A model generated the notes under the pieces. It did not search any database. It was not told the DNA's origin and was given only the letters and a program-made list of their open reading frames with translations. Position numbers and translations under genes: made by a program. Below are positions 6,528-7,595 of a stretch of 7,595 nucleotides of DNA, piece after piece (the stretch's first letter is position 1; every line of letters starts with the position of its first letter). Source of the DNA: Boseongicola sp. (GTDB lineage: Bacteria; Pseudomonadota; Alphaproteobacteria; Rhodobacterales; Rhodobacteraceae); assembly GCA_013042895.1 (NCBI GenBank), contig JABDPD010000304.1:1-7595 (forward strand), given 5' to 3'.

Positions 6528-7090
6528 GACAGCCGACCCTTGTCATCATGGTCAAGGAGCCGCGCCCCGGCCGTGTGAAAACCCGCCTTGGACGCGACAT
6601 CGGCCTGACCACAGCGGCCTGGTGGTTTCGCCACCAAACCTGTCGCCTGATCCGCCGCCTTGATGATCCGCGCTGGCAGATCATCCTCGCCGTTTCCCCG
6701 GATCGTGAAGGTCTGCAAAGCCGCATCTGGCCTGAGCACATCACCCGCCTGCCTCAAGGCCCAGGAAACCTGGGCGAACGAATGGCGCGCATGTTGCGAT
6801 CAACGCCTGGACCTACCCTCGTCATCGGCGCTGATATCCCGGCCATTACCAATGCCCACATTTCTGAAGCTTTCAAAGCCCTGAACCGGAACGCTTCCAT
6901 TCTCGGCCCCGCACCCGACGGGGGCTACTGGCTCGTCGGCTTGAAGCACCCCGCCCGCGCGCCTCGAACTCTCTTCCAAGACGTCCGCTGGTCCACCGAA
7001 CACGCTCTGGAAGACAGCGCCAAAACGCTACCCAAGCCGACCGCGCTCACCACGACCCTGCAAGACGTCGACACCGCCAAAGACCTCTGA
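6524..7090 (+). CDS. TIGR04282/DUF2064 family GT-A-fold nucleotidyl- or glycosyltransferase
   Basis: 188 residues starting at GTG 6524, in a GTGA overlap with the GNAT stop. The start is fixed by the first strand TLVIMVKEPRPGRVKTRLG (5-23), whose KEPRPGRVKTRL is the family's NTP-sugar-binding signature. GADIPAI (102-108) carries the metal-binding aspartate D104. LGPAPDGGYWLVGL (127-140) and DVDT (181-184) are the other family marks. Family members are often labelled arsenosugar-biosynthesis glycosyltransferases and are distant kin of MobA and CofC. The GADIP here differs from the more common G-S/T-D-C-P, with isoleucine in place of cysteine. No arsenic methyltransferase or radical-SAM partner is in the window, so the arsenosugar label should not be taken as the function. 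The length is slightly below the common 200 or so. The plus strand is noticeably C-rich here. No good ribosome-binding site is visible, consistent with coupling to the GNAT gene. Confidence 0.85.
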   Translation: MRQPTLVIMVKEPRPGRVKTRLGRDIGLTTAAWWFRHQTCRLIRRLDDPRWQIILAVSPDREGLQSRIWPEHITRLPQGPGNLGERMARMLRSTPGPTLVIGADIPAITNAHISEAFKALNRNASILGPAPDGGYWLVGLKHPARAPRTLFQDVRWSTEHALEDSAKTLPKPTALTTTLQDVDTAKDL

Positions 7091-7091
7091 T

Positions 7092-7180
7092 CTTCTTCTT
7101 GGCAAAAACCCCCGGGGGTACGGGGCAGAGCCCCACGAGGCGACGCGCGCAACGCGGGGTAATACTCTCGAAAACCCCCG
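7092..7180 (+). repeat. REP-like palindromic intergenic element
   Basis: The 124-base gap between the transferase gene and rnr is dense with symmetry. It holds a perfect 12-base palindrome ACCCCCGGGGGT (7108-7119), then a hairpin GGGGC-AGA-GCCCC (7122-7134), a CG-alternating stretch (7142-7154), and a direct repeat AAAACCCCCG at 7105-7114 and 7171-7180. Read on the minus strand it includes GGGGCTCTGCCCC, then CCCCCGGGGGTTTTTGCC and AAGAAGAAG. From memory this combination recurs in intergenic DNA of Rhodobacteraceae; I could not check that here. It might end transcription of the dapE unit, although on the plus strand no T-run follows the hairpins. On the minus strand five T follow the palindrome. 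Confidence 0.55.
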
Positions 7181-7208
7181 TGACGCCGCGCGTCCACCGT
7201 GCTAGCCC
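7180..7208 (+). promoter_or_regulatory. Candidate housekeeping promoter for rnr, leaderless arrangement
   Basis: GTGACGC (7180-7186), six of seven bases of the TTGACGS -35 pattern known from Caulobacter, is followed by 14 bases and then GCTAGCCC (7201-7208), a partial match to GCTANAWC. The -10 core ends six bases before the rnr ATG at 7215, so initiation would fall at the start codon. No ribosome-binding site is present there, in keeping with a leaderless mRNA. A small inverted repeat, GACGC-CGC-GCGTC (7182-7194), overlaps the -35 and spacer and might bind a regulator. Confidence 0.45.
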
Positions 7209-7214
7209 GCAAAC

Positions 7215-7595
7215 ATGGCACGCATCCCCACCAAAGATGAAATTCTCAGCTGGATCTCGGAGAACCCGACACAGGCCAACAAGCGCGACATCGCCAAAGC
7301 CTTTGGCATCAAAGGGGCGGCCCGGATTGACCTCAAGCGTATCCTGAAAGAACTTGCCGAAGACGGTCATATTGAAAAACGCCGCAAGACCTACCGCGAT
7401 CCCGAAAGCCTGCCGCCTGTTTCTGTCCTGCAAGTCACCAACCCAAATGCGGATGGCGACCTCTTCGCGCGCCCGCTGGAATGGCAGGGCGAAGGCCCTG
7501 AACCTGCCGTCCTGCTGATCCTGCGCGCGTCGGATCCGGCCCTCGGTCCGGGCGACCGCATCCTTGCACGGCTAACCAAGGTCAAAGCGGACGAC
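7215..7595 (+). CDS. rnr: Ribonuclease R, N-terminal part (cut by window edge)
   Basis: 127 codons are visible and the frame runs off the right edge. RNase R is a processive 3'-to-5' exoribonuclease that degrades structured RNA in the cytoplasm. The visible part holds the N-terminal helix-turn-helix RNase R domain: IPTKDEILSWISENP (4-18), then KRDIAKAFGIKGAARIDLKRILKELAEDGHIEK (23-55), a strongly conserved block in alphaproteobacterial RNase R. The following residues (about 60-127, including LFARPLEW and GDRILARL) look like the start of the first cold-shock-type RNA-binding domain. The catalytic RNB domain is beyond the window. An in-frame TAG at 7203-7205 limits the start to ATG 7215 or later, and conservation from residue 4 makes 7215 almost certain. 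There is no Shine-Dalgarno sequence. Confidence 0.93.
   Translation, partial: MARIPTKDEILSWISENPTQANKRDIAKAFGIKGAARIDLKRILKELAEDGHIEKRRKTYRDPESLPPVSVLQVTNPNADGDLFARPLEWQGEGPEPAVLLILRASDPALGPGDRILARLTKVKADD

Noticed and set aside
1..7595. Mobile element, phage, toxin-antitoxin, defence system, tRNA/rRNA or CRISPR array
   Set aside because: No transposase, integrase, regularly spaced repeats, RNA gene signature or defence domain was seen. All larger genes but one fit core-metabolism or widespread families.

Overview
The window looks like chromosomal DNA of an alphaproteobacterium, most probably a Rhodobacteraceae (Roseobacter-group) species. The reasons are its moderately high GC, the character of the DapD, DapE and RNase R sequences, and a palindromic intergenic motif near 7092-7180 that I recall from that family. 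It reads as ordinary core genome. I see no mobile element, phage, CRISPR array, tRNA or rRNA, and no intergenic stretch longer than 169 bases.

Layout. Two minus-strand genes come first: a three-helix GlsB/YeaQ/YmgE membrane protein (6-245) and a LOG-family nucleotide-processing protein (307-1152). Diverging from them on the plus strand is a PLP-dependent threonine/serine dehydratase (1230-2156). Next is dapD (2218-3045), which has its own candidate promoter and a strong Rho-independent terminator (3086-3112), so it looks like a single-gene unit. A second plus-strand unit follows: an unrecognised 226-residue protein (3215-3895), an unrecognised 112-residue protein (3944-4282), a HAD phosphatase (4279-4923), dapE (4956-6101), a GNAT acetyltransferase (6108-6527) and a TIGR04282/DUF2064 nucleotidyl/glycosyltransferase-fold protein (6524-7090). 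Three junctions in this unit are a 4-base overlap or a 6-base gap, so translation is probably coupled. After a repeat-like intergenic segment comes the 5' part of rnr (RNase R), which runs off the right edge.

How the genes fit together. DapD and DapE are two steps of the succinylase route to meso-diaminopimelate and lysine: succinylation of tetrahydrodipicolinate, and desuccinylation of N-succinyl-LL-diaminopimelate. The aminotransferase between them is not in the window. The genes packed between and after them have no obvious lysine role. The least explained content is the pair of unknown proteins between dapD and dapE. I did not find a convincing new multi-gene system. The most useful leads are those two orphan genes, similarly placed promoter elements in front of 3215 and rnr that may give leaderless mRNAs, and the repeat-like element upstream of rnr.
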